In this document: piece after piece, positions 1-14,734 of the stretch | Layout of the letters: the number at the start of each line of letters is the position of its first letter | Numbering within the stretch: the stretch's first letter is position 1 | NCBI GenBank assembly: GCA_963277665.1 | Contig: OY728147.1 | Coordinates: 1,263,431,424-1,263,495,423 of the forward strand | DNA length: 64,000 nt | Reading direction: 5' to 3' | Origin: Viscum album | Lineage: Eukaryota; Streptophyta; Magnoliopsida; Santalales; Viscaceae | Notes under the pieces: generated by a model | Told to the model about the DNA's origin: nothing | What the model saw: the letters and a program-made list of their open reading frames with translations, nothing else | The model's database searches: none | Program-made: the position numbers and the translations under genes

Positions 1-2178
1 TATAACACATACCTTCATGTTTTATTTTTTGAGTAAATATGATAACATCGTTTGTTGATATGTGGACCACCACCTCCACAAAGTGATGTGATTCATTAAC
101 ATTTTATATGGAATGTTTTAAGGATTTGTTTTGTGAATTTATATGAAATATATGACATATTAATTTTACATCAATTATATTATATTATTTATTTATCTAT
201 ATTTATTTATCTTAATTTATCTTATTAAATACGATATGAAAATAGAAATAACGTTCTTGCATACGTATGGCCTATCATAACGTTGAATGATGTATTTCAT
301 ATTATAAATCTATACTTTATATATTATTTTAAATTCATATATAATGAATATATATTATATTTATATATTTATCATCTTAGAAATAATTATATAATTATAT
401 AACTAAGAGGACTCAAAATATAACAAAATAAGACACATGGGAAAAACAATGCAGATATTACTCGAAGCCTATCATTAATGTAGAATTATTGATAAATTGG
501 TAATATAAGATCATAAAAAATCATATATGGTATTATATATAAGAATGAGATTCTATATTAGGTTAATAATAATCTTATATTTGTTATATATTTATTTCTT
601 ATGAGTGTGATGAGATTCAATACATAAGGTAAGAGATTTTTGTCTCACTTATATTATTTTTGGAAACATGCACTATATACTATTTATCTATTTTATTTTT
701 TGTATATACTTCCATTGAATGAATATTGTTGTTATTAATATGAAAATCAATTTATTTTCATATCCATATAATTTTATATCATTCATGGTGTATACTGTTC
801 AAAAATTATCAAATTGATAAGGTAATTTTTTTCTTAATTTTCATTCTTTGAGACACAAGTTATGTTATGCACCTGTATTATTTTACAATGTGTACATACT
901 AGACATTAAAATGTTTTAAATTGAATATCCATCTCTTCATGATATTATATGTGTCGTGTATTTTTATTCTCTCATAAGTAAAAAATATGTGTTACTTCAA
1001 GTATATGTTTTTTAAAAATGTTTAAAAAATGTATTAATGACCTATTAGGAATTTAAAAAAAATGATTCAAAAGATGTTTAAAATAGTTTTTAGAGTTCCC
1101 ATTAAATTTTTTAAAACAAAATTTAAATGAAAAATGTTATCCAAAAATGTTATTATTTAATTTTATTTTCAAAACGTAAAAGATAGTTTCTATAAGAATA
1201 ATTTCATAAATATTTCCAAATAATTTTTTATCTAACATAATGTTATTTGATGTGACTTATATTTTAATGGGGATATTATAAAATGATACAATTATAATTA
1301 TTTCCTAGAATGGTGTATCATGTATTGATACTTATGATTTTTTTTCTTTTCAATGAATTATGTTATGATGAAATGTGTAGGAATCCCATTTATTTTAATG
1401 GGTACTAATATTATTTATGTTCTTCTAGAACACATATTTATGGTTTTCATTACGTGATTTTCCAGACATATATCTCCTTACAATTATTTTGGTAATGATT
1501 TATATCTCATGATATATACGTGGCTGGAATGGGGAGTGAACTTGGTTCAGTAAACAAATTTCTCTTCAAATATAGATTTAGGAGTGATCTTTCTCTAATG
1601 AGATGATCATGAGAGTGAACCATGACTACCAAGATGGCATCAAAAGTGAATATAAACTGCTAACATGAACATGTAAGTGATTCCTTGACTACTATTTGAA
1701 TAATATTATATGAAAATGTGTCAGCCATTATTTCATTTATTTTTAGTATGTTATCCATACATTGCTTATGATCTTTATTCCCTTGTGAATCGTGTCTAAA
1801 GAACTACCGATCCATAATTCCATGATTCAAAATTATGATATTTGATATGAAAGGTATTATTTAGAAATGTTATTCACAGTTTTTCCATAACCTTATATTC
1901 ATGTTATTCTTATATATATTTCGTATTTACCCTTTTGAGCATCTGATCTCCCCCTTTATTTTTTCTTTTCCCCATGTTATGAAGAAACGTTTTAGGTAAC
2001 ATTAATGAAGGGGATGACATTTTGAAGAACATATATAGTCTTTCAATAAAATTGTTGAATGTATTTCGAGATTCCAATGTCAATAAATTAATATGTAATT
2101 TGGGTATGTGTTTTTGTACTATATGAAATATTTCACGAAAATAATATAATTTCTATGTATAATATGGTTCAGTTTTTT
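1..2178 (+). repeat. 3' half of the 5' LTR of the old long-LTR element
   Basis: Positions 1-160 align with about 6438-6600 in the downstream LTR of the same element. Positions 1400-1700 share the block ending in 'ATATCTCATGA' and 'TGGTTCAG' with the 3' LTR (about 7900-8100) and with the young LTRs (about 51410-51530). The right edge is set by the primer-binding-like TTGGTATCAC at 2181. The sequence is full of small indels and has no coding potential. Confidence 0.65.
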
Positions 2179-2180
2179 TT

Positions 2181-2192
2181 TTGGTATCACAA
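2181..2192 (+). other. Primer-binding site, tRNA-iMet type (degenerate)
   Basis: TTGGTATCACAA resembles TTGGTATCAGAG, the start of the complement of the plant initiator tRNA-Met 3' end. It lies just after the LTR edge and just before the leader conserved with 52053-52140. The matching site of the young element is at 52034-52046. Confidence 0.6.
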
Positions 2193-2829
2193 AAAATCTT
2201 TAGTCATCCTTTGGAAACATGGATGAGGAAACTATAGTGGGATCCCTATGGATATTTCTAAGGTTATGTCCATGGATTTATCTTATTATAATCGTAATGT
2301 TTCATATATATAAATATTCGAGAAATGATTTAGGAATCTTAAAAGTATTTTTTCAGTATTATGGTCATCAATGATTAGTGTTTGTCACAATATAATTTGT
2401 ATTCATAGTCAACAATGAGAACTATAAATAACATGGTAAACATTAATAGCTTTCAAAGTGTAATATATGATATTTATGAAAATATATTTCCTATATAGAA
2501 ATATCATGGAGAGAATCTAAAACATGGTATGAGTATTGGTTATACTACGTAGGATGAAGAGACTATAAATGAGATGTGATAGTTATGAGATGTGTAAACA
2601 TTATTATTTACCTTAAATGTAATAATCAATATTATGTTGAGGTTGAATAACCACATGACATTATTAATATTAGATATTCTTAGATGAAATAAGATAATGA
2701 ATCTTAAGTAATTGTTTAAAATCAATATTGGATGATAGAAATGTATATTGGTTTTAATTCAATGATTATGTTGCCGGAATCATGAAATACATAAGTATTT
2801 TCAATAAATATTTTTTTCATTAATGAATG

Positions 2830-3130
2830 AAAAGGACATGTTGAATGATGTAGAATTAATAGAAATGATATTTAATAGAAATTTGATATTTACATGAAAC
2901 AAAAGATTAATGGTAAGGTAACTTGTAATATGATGTGAATGTTGAGATAATGATGTTTTGATAGTGATATGTTGGAAACAAAGAAGTAAAATTGTTCGAC
3001 ATAGATTACCTTGGAACGAATTAAGGATTTTTTGAAATACTTGTTTATGATATCACTGATGGAGAATAATACTTTTTTGGACGTAAGGAATATATCTGAT
3101 AAAATTTGGAATAAGAAATAATGATATTTC
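2830..3130 (+). pseudogene. Decayed gag remnant
   Basis: A weak relic. Translating the plus strand around 2845-2900 gives NDVELIEMIFNRNL, which lines up with WDEFKNLFFNKHF of the gag at 52293-53404, and about 3015-3050 gives LERIKDFLKYLF against ESKFDRFFSGLKP. Stops and frameshifts interrupt it and no zinc knuckle survives. Its place between leader and 3' LTR fits gag. A profile search would be needed to be sure. Confidence 0.35.
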
Positions 3131-3983
3131 AATAAGGATTTATGGTAATAACCATGTTTGAAGATAAAAAATGATAAAGGTATTCATATTTTTGGTATGT
3201 GGAAAACAGTAGAATATTTATAATATTTTGGGGGACCAATGATATGTTGATTTTGAGAAGTTTGGTGACCTAAATTTTAAGGTTTTGAACCTTCACATTT
3301 CCCAATGTTTATAAGGTATTCCATTTATGGATAGTTTTATGTTATTTTTTGGTATCATTTTAGAGATTAAAGTATTATCTCAAAATATTAGGTTTTATGA
3401 TTATTTGAAAACATTTGATAACCGGTTTTTGGTAAATGATATATAAACTGACATATTATTCAATTTATAGATCTCATGATGTGCTAATGCTTCAGAAATG
3501 AGTAATTCCCCTTAATTTCTTGGAATAAGAGATGATTATGAAATTGATCAAGGCATTAAAAAGGGTATATTTATGATTAAATCATTCAAGTATATGATCT
3601 CATTAAAAATCATCAAAATTAGTAAAATGTTCCTATAATAAAATTATTTTATCTTATCATCATTATTAATGATATTAATTACCTTTTTACAACTCTTTGG
3701 GTTATGGATTTATGATCATTGACATTATCTTAAACAAGTTCTCTATCAATCTCCATAAAAAATTGAATGTTATATTTCTATTCCATTTCCTTATTTTCTC
3801 TTTTCAAAAATGTTCTCATATGTGAAAAACTATTTATGAGTAACTTTGTGTAATAGTATAGTTCCCAACATTTTTTTAAATGATGTTTTATTGTTTATAT
3901 CTACGATGTGGGTTTCTATGAAAATAAATTTATTTTATTAAACATTTGTTAACCCCAAAGAATTTATTGGGAGAAATTATATT

Positions 3984-4002
3984 TATGGGGGAAGGGGTAT
4001 AA
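3984..4002 (+). other. Polypurine tract before the old 3' LTR
   Basis: TATGGGGGAAGGGGTATAAT lies at the end of the interior. The preceding sequence aligns with 54672-54765 of the young element, where the purine tract directly precedes the LTR start. Confidence 0.55.
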
Positions 4003-5950
4003 TTTAAAAACATTTTATTTTAAAGAATTATATTTTTTAAAATAATTTTATTTATTTAATTTTTTTCATTACACAGAACACGATTTAAGATTGTGTTATA
4101 AGAAACATTAAAGTTATACAACGATTCATTTTATTATTTAAATTATTAAAACAAGAAGATATAACCAATACCTTATAATTATTGGTGTGAACAAGATTAA
4201 CGTAATTATTAAAGTATGATGTATACCTGAAAACACCTTTTAAGATAAAAAGGAACACTTTTTTTCTAAAAAACTATTTAAATACGCAATAGTGTGTTAT
4301 ATAACAATAAAATAAACAAATCACACTTTTTTGATTATAATAATTAGAGATATATATAAATATAATAGTAAACCTATTTTTTAACTTTCATTTTATTTAT
4401 TTTATAGATCTGATATACGAACAAATAATGTTTTACACATAAAAAAGTATTTTTTTAAAGAGGAATTTTTGTCACTTTTTGATGGAACAATTGTTTTAAA
4501 TATTTATTTTTGAAACTTTTATCAATTATATTTGAAAATATACACATATTTTTTGAAATATTAATTCCTTATTTTAATTTGGTGTATTTTTTTGTATTTT
4601 TTTGATAGTATTCCAGTTTTGAGGGTTAGTGAAAGATACTAAATTCATATTGAATACAAAATTATCATTGAAGTCATTTGTTGTTTTAAATTATATATTA
4701 GATATATTTTAATGTATTATTATTTCAATTTTTTTCATTCAATCCAATTTATGCCATTTTAATAAATTACACATTGAATTTTTTAATAGAAATGTTTCAA
4801 TCATTTGGATATTTTAACTTTAAAATCCCATTTCTCCCCCATTATACAACATTAATATTAAATTTATTTTAGGAAGATGAATATTTTGAATTAGAATAAA
4901 TGGATTAAATATTTTTAAATGAAATATAAAAATTTAGTAAATGGGTCACTTTTTATTTGGACAATATTAATAGTAACTATAGTAATTTTTATTACCACGG
5001 TTAACGGTAAATCAGGAAATTAAGCATAAAAATAACATTACAAATATTATAAAACCACCATAACACTTGAAAAAATGTCATCGAGTGAATTTTATTCATA
5101 AACTATCACCTTAGGAGATAAATTTAATTATTTATTGGAATCGTTTCCATGAAAATGACATAGATATTTTTAAAATCAAAGAGAGTGAGAAAATGTCACA
5201 ATCTTATTTTTTAAAAGTATAATATTTATTATATTGTATTATTTAGATGATATCATTGAATATAAATATTCATATTTAATATTTAATTTTTCTTACATCA
5301 TGCAAATTATGTTTAAAATTTTAGAGAAGAAATATCTATCATAAATAAATACATAATGATGATATAGTAATTATTCAATTAACGAAAAAATAAAGTAAAT
5401 GTGATTATAAATTTTAAATGAAATAAAATTTGACATAATAAAGGTGATAAAATAATTTTATAGGTTAATTTGAAATACTAGGGGTGTATTAAATTAAAAT
5501 TTTTGATGATATCATGCTGTATTAATTTTCATAATGACAATGTAATGAATAATTTTAAAATTGGCAGTAATGATATTTATGAAATTCATATTTAATAAAA
5601 TTATTTTCAAATTATAAAAATAATAAATAAAATTAAATTGGGGAAAAATGAAAAAAAATCATAAATTTCACATTAATGATTTGATTTACATCTTATATGT
5701 AAAACCCTCAATATTTTAATATTGAAAAATATGTTACTGCGGTTAAAATTAAAATATGTTGACTAATGTTTAGGCAAAATGATATGTCTTTAAATTTTAC
5801 CAGAATTTGTCTAAAATGTATTGTATGATTACATTACCACCTTATAATATCTTATTATTGAATAAATACCTATTTGGATGTATTTTTATTGAATTTTAAA
5901 TTATTATATATTAATATTTTGTGAAATTCCAAAAATATCCCCTCCCAACT

Positions 5951-5960
5951 CTTATAAAAG
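5951..5960 (+). promoter_or_regulatory. TATA box of the old 3' LTR
   Basis: CTTATAAAAG lies in a pyrimidine-rich setting (CCCTCCCAACT before it) that aligns with the CTTATAAAAG at 49894-49903 and 56458-56467 of the young LTRs. It is probably the Pol II promoter of the element. The flanking inverted repeat seen in the young LTRs is not preserved here. Confidence 0.55.
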
Positions 5961-6589
5961 AGAACCTCTTGTTATCATTCCTACACACTTAAGACCCAAT
6001 TTGGATTTTCAAAAAACTACCCGAATATACTTCAAACAAACCTCGCTTCATTATATATGAATTAATAATTGTGTAAATCATTCCAAATATGTCATGTTGT
6101 GGAAATCGAAAGGACACACCTAATGGAAAGGTAATCTTCATCAACAAATATTTTTTTATTTCTTCATTGAACCCCATAAATTATTTTAATTCAATGTCTA
6201 TATAATCTCCTATGTCTCAAAAATATACTTATATTTTTTTAAATTATGGTTTCTACCTAAATTCACACATACATCAATCAAATGGGATACACAATCATCA
6301 TTATGTTGACGGAAGACTACTACCCCATGAACCGATATTGCTCGTTCTTCCATTTCTACCATTCAAGGTTGGGAATAGTGATAGAATTTATGTTTTTATA
6401 CGATATATATAATATTGAGGATTTATTTAAGCTTATTAAATTTTTATATAACACATAAGTAAATTCTTTCCAATTTTTTAAATATAATAACATTGTTTTG
6501 GGACGTGTGGATCATCTCGTCCTTAAATTGATGTGATTCGTTCACACATTACATTGAATGTATTAAGGATTATTTTAGTGAACATATAT

Positions 6590-6612
6590 GATATATATAT
6601 ATATATATATAT
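6590..6612. repeat. (TA)n microsatellite
   Basis: An uninterrupted alternating AT run inside the old 3' LTR. Confidence 0.9.
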
Positions 6613-8645
6613 TTGACATAAAAAATCTACTATATTGATATCATATATGTATATAAATATATCTTTTTTACTTTCTTTATTTCAATATGTCAAGAAAAGG
6701 GAAACATTGTTCATCTGTATGTACAACCTATATTCTCAATGAATGGTGTATTGTATTTCATAATTCTATATTATTTTGATTATTATAAATAAATCAATAA
6801 TTAAAATATATTATTTTTCTATAATTTTTGACATCTTGGATATAATGGGATAATGATATAAATAGAAGGACTAAACATATAACAAATCAAAACACTTGTA
6901 TTAAACTAAGAGGATATTACTCAAAGCATAACATTTACTTGGAATTGTAAATAATTGAAAAATATAAAGCCAGATTAAAATCATATATGATATTAGATAT
7001 CAAAATAATTTTATTCAATTATTTTATAATAAAAATTTATTTACTATATAGGATGTTTGTTTATGTATGACAAGAATCAAGACATAAGGTATTGGATTTT
7101 TGGCTCATTTTTTTTTCCGTGTAACAAATGAGTAACATTGTAAATTTTTCTTTTTTGTGTTCTTTTTATTCAAAATTAATTTATTTTTGAGAAATAATCT
7201 CCAAATTATTGAATTTTATTATAAAAATAATTTTAGTTATTTAATAGATTTTAGAGTTCATAAATTACAAAATCATTAAGGTAATTTTGTCTCAACTTTC
7301 CTTCTTTGAAAAACATGGTTTTCTGTTCACCTATATTCATTTATGATGATAAAATAAAACCTTTTGAAATGTTGTATTGTGAATATATTTCTTTTCATTA
7401 TTTTATATGTTTCATATATTATTATTCTATCTTCATTCAGAAATCAATGTTCCTTCCAAACAATGTTTTCTAGAACAAATTTAATTATATTATATTTTTG
7501 GAATTTTTATAAAAAAATAATATCACTGATATATAAAATTTATTTAAAATTTTAATTTATAAGTTTTCCATGTTATTTTAAATTAAAATGTTTTTTTAAA
7601 TTTTTTATGATTGAAAAAATAAGTTTTCAAAATAGTAATGATATATTCCTTAACAATTATTTGATGTGAACATTCAAAATAATTTTCCATATAAGACAAT
7701 GGTATTCAATGCGAGTTATGATTTACTAAGGATATGACCCAATGATATAATTCTAATTCTTTTTCATATTTTTTTATGACATGTCGATAATTATGAATTT
7801 ATTTTCTTCAATATGAGTTCTGTTATGATTAAATGTATAATAAAACCATTTCTTTTTGTGGGTATTTACATGATTTATGTTCTTATGGAATGCGTATTTT
7901 TGGTTTTCATTATGTTATTAGTGGGACTCATATATTCCTCCAATGAATAGGGAAATGATTTGTAACTCATGAGATAGACATGGTTAAAATAGGGAGTGAA
8001 CTCGGTTAAGAAAAGGAATTTTTTGCTGAGATGGTATTGGGAGTGAACATTAACTACTAAGTTGATCATGAAAGTGAACCGTGACTACAAAGATGGAATC
8101 ATAAGTGAACCCATACTAACAAGATGGAATTGGAATAGATTCCCTGACTGCTATTGAAATCATTGTATATGATTATGTGTCTACCACAATTTCATGTCTT
8201 ATTCTTATCTTATCCTTTCATAGATTATGATATTGATTCCATTATGATTCATTTACCATGAACTACTAATAATTAATTCCACAATTAAATATTTTGATCT
8301 TTGATATGCTAGGTATTCTTGTAAAATTTTATACCCCTATCTTCATAATCAAATGTTCACATAATGCTTATGTATATTTTGTGTTTTCTATTACTGAGCA
8401 TCTGAGATCAACCTTTTTTTTATTTTTATTCACATCATAATAAGAAAAAATTTTAGGTTTGGTTTGGAAATGGGATGATCTTTGTGGGAAACTATGGAGA
8501 TCAATCACTAAACTAGATGAACATGTTCATTGATTCTAAAGGAAATAGACTAATAACTTTTTTGAGTCTGTGTTTTTTATAATGTAAGAAATATTCCTTA
8601 GAAATGATTTAATTTCTATATTTATTAATATTGGGTTGTTACAAC

Positions 8646-10139
8646 TACCATAAGTATCATAAGTGTTGTAAAAAAAATTATCAAACACTTTTATGATAAA
8701 TACTCTTACCATATGTATAATAAAAACAAAATTCATCCATCAGTTCATTCCATGTACTCAATTTTAAAATTATGAAAAAATATAAAATGACATTATTGGA
8801 AAACAAAAAATTTTGTATATTCTTTATAATAAAACAATAATTAATTATTGAACCACATGCTAGGAAAATCCAATTTTTATCCCTCTAAAAATCAAATGAC
8901 ATATAATTTCTTCTCATCTCAAGTTAGTAAAATCCATTCACCATATGAAAATTAAACCCACAGAAAATCAGGACTATTTTGTTTCATATCTTTAGTAAAA
9001 ATTCATATTTTTATTATACATATTGAAGTATTATTGTTTAAACTAGCTCTATATTATATCATGATATGTTCTTGTACAACTATACATGTTTTAGTAAATG
9101 TGGGATATGATGTTTGTATAATTATTTGAGTCATATACATGTGTGTAATATATCTCATATAATTATACTAGAATATATTTTAAGTTAATTTAAATGTTGT
9201 ACATGATATCAAACTCTATTATGTTTTTCTCTAATAACATACATATCATTTGTTTTAATAAAACTATTAGATGATTATTTAAATATATTTATAAATTATA
9301 ATGAATTATTATTCATTTAACATTAATGATTAGATTTCTAAAAATATATATAACATATGTTATTATAGATTTAATGAGTTACATGATTATAAAATGTTTT
9401 TATTATTAAATCAACACTTGTAGCATCCAAGGATTTCTTTATAAGAAAGATTAAACTAAATGGGATGGGTTTCCGAACTTAGTGAAATTATCATTGATTT
9501 TTTAGCATTTAAAATCACATTTCTCTATTTTAATGAATAGTTTTAAAATTCAAAAAAATCACAGTGTTATACCAAAATCTTATATTTTATATCCAGTGAA
9601 TATATATCTATAAATATGGTAGCCTTTTAATAATTATTTTTGATATATAGATATATATTTTTTTGAAGAAAACACCATCGTGGTGATAATATTATTTTTA
9701 TTTAATATTATTCTTTTTAATCTCACACTACATATCATGTGGATACAGTGATTTTGAATGATCTTCCACTATGACTGGGAATGGTGAATTTCATTTAAAA
9801 TAAAACAATGTTGTCATATTCACTACAAGTAACTTAGTTAAAGTATACTAATTTAATATAAATTATGGAGTCTAAAATAAAAATGATATCAGAATCACTA
9901 AAATGTGAATATGTCCATCCAAGATATATGGTGGGAATACATGGCTGAATCATAGCTATTGAGCATATTCATATAGATAGTCACTTGAGTTAACATTGAA
10001 AAAAATAATATAAGATTAAATATATTGATAATAGATCATCATAACACATTTGAAAAATATGATATCATAGGTTGTTCTATTGTATAAAATGTTAGATATT
10101 GTAATAAAATTGGGGGAGATATAGTGATATCACTTCTTA
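8646..10139. other. Unassigned AT-rich stretch
   Basis: Between the end of the old long-LTR element and the first 2.3 kb repeat unit. I see no open frame of note, no LTR edge and no similarity to other parts of the window. Confidence 0.5.
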
Positions 10140-12430
10140 TGATAGATTCATTTTATGTATGATTGTAGATAATAGAAGAAAACCATTATGTAACACTATA
10201 TTACTAAATTATATCAATAGGAAATAGATAATTATAGAATATATAAGATGACAATAGGAAGACATGAATGATAAAGAAGTGCTCTCCTAGGAAGGCCACT
10301 TGTTAAAGAGAATTGGTCGAACCCTCCCACAGCCAGATCCCCATATCTGCTAAGTTGAGTACCCAAATTATCATTCATACCCACTTCCATTAGATTTTTC
10401 CCAATTAAAAACCCCAAAAATAATTATCAATTATAAAAGTAAATTGCTTCCCTAGGAAAAACACCAAACTTACTGCCAACAACTTCAATCATCCCTCAAT
10501 TACCTAGTTGGTAAACCTAATAAATAAATAAAAAATCTTTTCCTAGTACACAAAATCACAACTAACTCATATGGAAAACCCCTAAATTCCTAAAAACACC
10601 CCCATCTAGGAAACCAACTTGTCTATATGGTTGAACTTAAGACACATTCAATGTACCTCTAGTATGAAAACCCATGGGGGCAGTTCAAGTAGTGGACAAA
10701 TTAAAAAAACATGAATATCCCTTAATTCCATATCTAGAGGAAATTACTTATAGTGTAGTATACCCTGATCCACTTTTTAAATCATCCAATCCGCAATAAA
10801 AATCCCCATGAAATCCTGATTCAAAAGCATATATAATGAAAAAATGGAAGGAAAATTGATACATAAAATTAGAGGTCAACATAAAAACAATTTATCTTCT
10901 ACTATGAATTTCCAAAAAATATAGATCATGTCAGTACTGTTGGAAGAAAAAATATCTAAAGTAAATTATAATTTTTTTTCTCCTTTTAGATGAAAAAATA
11001 GAGTTCCAATACTCAACAGATCAACTTTTTTGTTCTCTTAATGAATCAACTAATTTCCCCTCATGCTTCATAATGTATCTAATATCTCAAAATGATCTAC
11101 AATTTTAATAGTATATTCTCCAAAATTTGAACCAACCATTAACTAGTCCATTCCACTAAAAAATATGTATTAACCAACATTAGAATAGGAGTTCTCAAAC
11201 TATAACAAGAAACAAGATTATCCTCCAAGACATACCTTTTTTGCTCATCTAAACCAGAATTAAAATCGATGACAACCTCAACCAATCTTTCCAAATATGA
11301 TAAAATCAACTTATCATAGCCACCACCAAATCATTCTATTATTTCACGAGTCAATTTCTATGATGTTGCACCAATATTTTTACACTACCATAGACAAAAT
11401 CTAAATCATAATAATTTAATTGATATTCAATAATAAATAATTTCACATCATGTTTTATGATATTTTAAAGAATTTAAAATAATATATTGCTTTGGATATC
11501 CATTATAATGAATTACCTGTAGAAAAATAAGGAATTCACACTTTCATGGACATAGTACATGCCACAGTCTTCAAGATGATCATTTCCCACATAGCATGTG
11601 GATATCTATAACAATGGTCATTAGTAGTTAGTTTTTAACATTACATTCATCAAACTATTCCCCCCACTGTGATCATGTTGTTCTAGTGTTCCTCTATTGA
11701 ATGGTAGATTTTAATATGAATTTAAAATGATGATAAATTATATCCTATCTTCTATTAATATTCAGATAACAACATTTTTTCCTCTCATAAGTCAACTAAT
11801 AATATCCTACTAGACACAATTCTGTTTTTTCTTTCTATCCATCACTATTCTCAGAAACTAAATCATCGAGCCATGGTCTTCCTCCCCACACACACTAAAA
11901 AACCAATAAAACCAACACAAAAGTTTCTCCCATAAGAGACTGACATCCAATACATATTCACACTAGATAAAACACTCAAATTACAGCAAACCAATAGTTA
12001 TAAAGGTTTCCTTACCGCATTGCATTGTTCATATTATTTTGAACTCCAACACGACACAAGATTCCAATGCTTGATGCACCATAATTATTTACATTCATAT
12101 TTTCACAAGAAATATATCATATTTGTCTACTAATGAACATCGAACTATAATCATCCCCCACAACAAGAAATCCAACATTCCTCAAACTGCTGCCTACAGC
12201 ATCGATCACATTCCCATAACAGTCATGACCACTTTATTAATGAATGAAAAACTGTATCCTCAAATTTGATTCATAAAAATCAAGAACTATTTTCTAGAAC
12301 GTGTTCTTCTTATTTCTTCTTGATCTTTCACTAAAAAATTAGTTCAGCTCATCCTTCTTCTACATTCTTGACACTTCTTTATTTTAATTTATTCTATGAT
12401 CATCCTAAAAACTCAATGATGTAACAAATA
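10140..12430. repeat. First unit of the 2.3 kb tandem repeat
   Basis: Defined only by alignment to the following unit. It includes a minus-strand frame of 61 codons at 10232-10417 that I do not recognise and that is not conserved in the second unit, so I do not treat it as a gene. Confidence 0.5.
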
Positions 12431-14600
12431 GATAAATAAAATAGTATAAAATAGAATGTAATCAATATATGACACTCTATTACATAATTATCTAATTATT
12501 AAATATAAAATTAGAGGATGTAGAAGAGGAAGAGTTGAATAAGGTGATTATAAAGAAAGAATATCATAGAAAAACAACTTCTCAATGTGCCTAAGATAAA
12601 ACCTCCTAAGGTTTAATATGCCCATAATTCAAGATAAATATAAAAATGTACATTCATACACCCTCCCTCATACCAATCCCTATTTAATACCCCTATGAAA
12701 CTATCAATTATTGAATAATAATTTAACCACTGGTAAATAATTCCCATCCTACTTCCAACTACTACCGAAAACCATCACATCACTAGAATGGGAAACAATA
12801 AAATGAAAAAGACAAACAAAGAACTATCCATAGAAATAATTCACACAACTACCTCATATTTAAAACCCTCAACTTTCCCAAAAATTACCAAGATATAATA
12901 AAAAACATTTTTCCAAAGGAGTAACTCCCATAAAAAATAATGTAACACTGGTATGACAACCTTTGTATGTGATTATATATGTGGACAAAGAAAAAAAATT
13001 AGGCTCTCCCTCAATTATCTATGAAGAGAAAATTACTTTTATTTTAGTATATCTTGATCTTATTTACCCATAATTTATTTCTCATAAAAAATGATGAACT
13101 CCAGTTATAAAAACCTTCATAGTGACAAATAGATAGAAAATTGATATCCCACGATGGAGGACGCAAAAACCATGCTTCCTTCTATACAATAAATTTCCTA
13201 GAATTGGATTTCTATTCATCTCTCTTGGTAGATAAAATATCTATTAGAGCTTTTGAAAAATTTACCCATCTTGAAAAACCATGATGTAGTCCCATAGCTA
13301 AACAAAATGACTATTTTGTTAGTTTTCTTACCCAACTAGATTCCCTAGTAGCTTCTTATTATATATATTATCATAAAATTATCAACTATTTCAAAATAAA
13401 TATTACCCAAAATTAGAACCTTCCACTAACCAGGCCTCAACAGTAATAACAGAGGGATTAACCTTCACTAGAACTAGAGTTCTCAAAGTCAAATGATAAC
13501 CATGATTATCTTCTTTGAAAGTCATTTCCAACTCAACAAAACATATACTCAAATCAATGATTACCTCAAACAATAATTCCATTTTATATTCCACCAACTT
13601 CTTCTTACCATCATTTAATCCCTCTATTATCATAACCATCATTTTATACCATGTTATGGCATGATTATTATACTCGTACGTCTAAAACCAAATCATAACA
13701 TTATATACCAAACTAAAATGTCAATAATACAGATTCGTGTATTCTGATAGTTGATAAACTATAAATACTCCTATTCAATGGATATCTGGTGTAATGTATT
13801 CTCATTATAAAAAATTATGATGTTACACTTTATTGGTCACACTATACGCCACAATCATCAAGATCATCATATTTTTTCAATAACACATTTTTCTATATAG
13901 AGATTCTCAGATGTAGAAAGATCATTTTCCACTATATTCATCAAACTATCTTTCCCTCATTGATCATCATGTTCTGGTCTTCCAACTATGATCTACATAA
14001 TTGATCATTATTTCCATACATTGAAAAAAGTATATCCCAACAACCACTGATTAATGGAAAATCTCGTTTTTCCTCCCATCAGTCATCTTTTAATTTCCTA
14101 TTAGATATCATTATGTTTCTTTTGTTTCCTTCCATATCTCATTGATCTATAAATATCAATCTTCTGGTATTGGTTGTATTCTCGAGACACACTCAGCATC
14201 CAACAAAACTAACACAATTTATTTTCCACAACAATGACCAACATCAATGGGAGATTAATGCCTCCTCACCTACTATAATGTTCACAACTCCAACAATAAT
14301 CACATTCCACCATACCAAGAAAAGATCACCACTTTTCCACCAATGATCAACTATCTCTTATGATACCCAAGAACATGAACTGAATAGATACTCAAACTAC
14401 CATCTCCATCATTGATCGTATTCTGAAGATAATAACACTTAATTTTTTTAATGAAAGAACTACTAAAAACACAACTTATTTTAATCACAATCATAAATAA
14501 TTTTAATGAACTCTTTATGATCCATTATTATTGAGGTATCACCACACATTACCTTTAACTCATTCTTTTTCTGGTTTCATTACCCTTTATGATATTCTTT
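12431..14600. repeat. Second unit of the 2.3 kb tandem repeat
   Basis: Aligned by eye with the first unit along most of its length. The AGGATGTAGAAGAGGAAGAG segment near 12515 has a counterpart near 14690, where the third copy starts before being cut by the gypsy fragment. Confidence 0.5.
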
Positions 14601-14734
14601 TACACTGTGATCATCCAAAAGATAAATAAAGGACACATTTATTATGTATAAGAAATTAAAATAAAAGGAATCCAATCTATAAGAATATAGTGATGTAGGG
14701 TATTTAGAAGAAGAAAAGTGGAATACAAAAACAG

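Larger units (their letters stand above)
1..8645 (+). mobile_element. Old long-LTR gag-type retrotransposon, left end outside window
   Basis: LTR - interior - LTR arrangement recognised by alignment by eye to the better preserved element at 48049-58591. The leader after the left LTR (2202-2275, beginning AGTCATCCTTTGGAAAC) matches 52053-52140 closely. The end of the interior (about 3900-4002) matches 54672-54765, including the purine-rich tract. The TATA region near 5951 matches the one near 49894. The interior is only about 1.8 kb and has no open gag frame. The element is much more diverged than its relative, so it inserted far earlier or decayed faster. The outer left edge and its target duplication are not visible. 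Confidence 0.7.
4003..8645 (+). repeat. 3' LTR of the old long-LTR element
   Basis: About 4.6 kb. Landmarks shared in order with the young LTR at 48049-52032 are: ACCACGGTTAA near 4995 (48940), the TATA region near 5951 (49894), a GTAAT splice-donor-like site near 6131 (50073), the ATAAGGT donor near 7085 (50793), the ACTCATGAGATAGACATGG block near 7965 (51465), and the terminal block near 8560-8644 (51950-52032). The start is inferred from alignment because the terminal TG is mutated. Confidence 0.6.

Noticed and set aside
10300..10400. Minus-strand resemblance to the gypsy LTR end and interior start, which would make the 2.3 kb units inverted gypsy LTRs.
   Set aside because: Other LTR landmarks do not appear at the expected distances, so it is left only as a note in the tandem-repeat finding.
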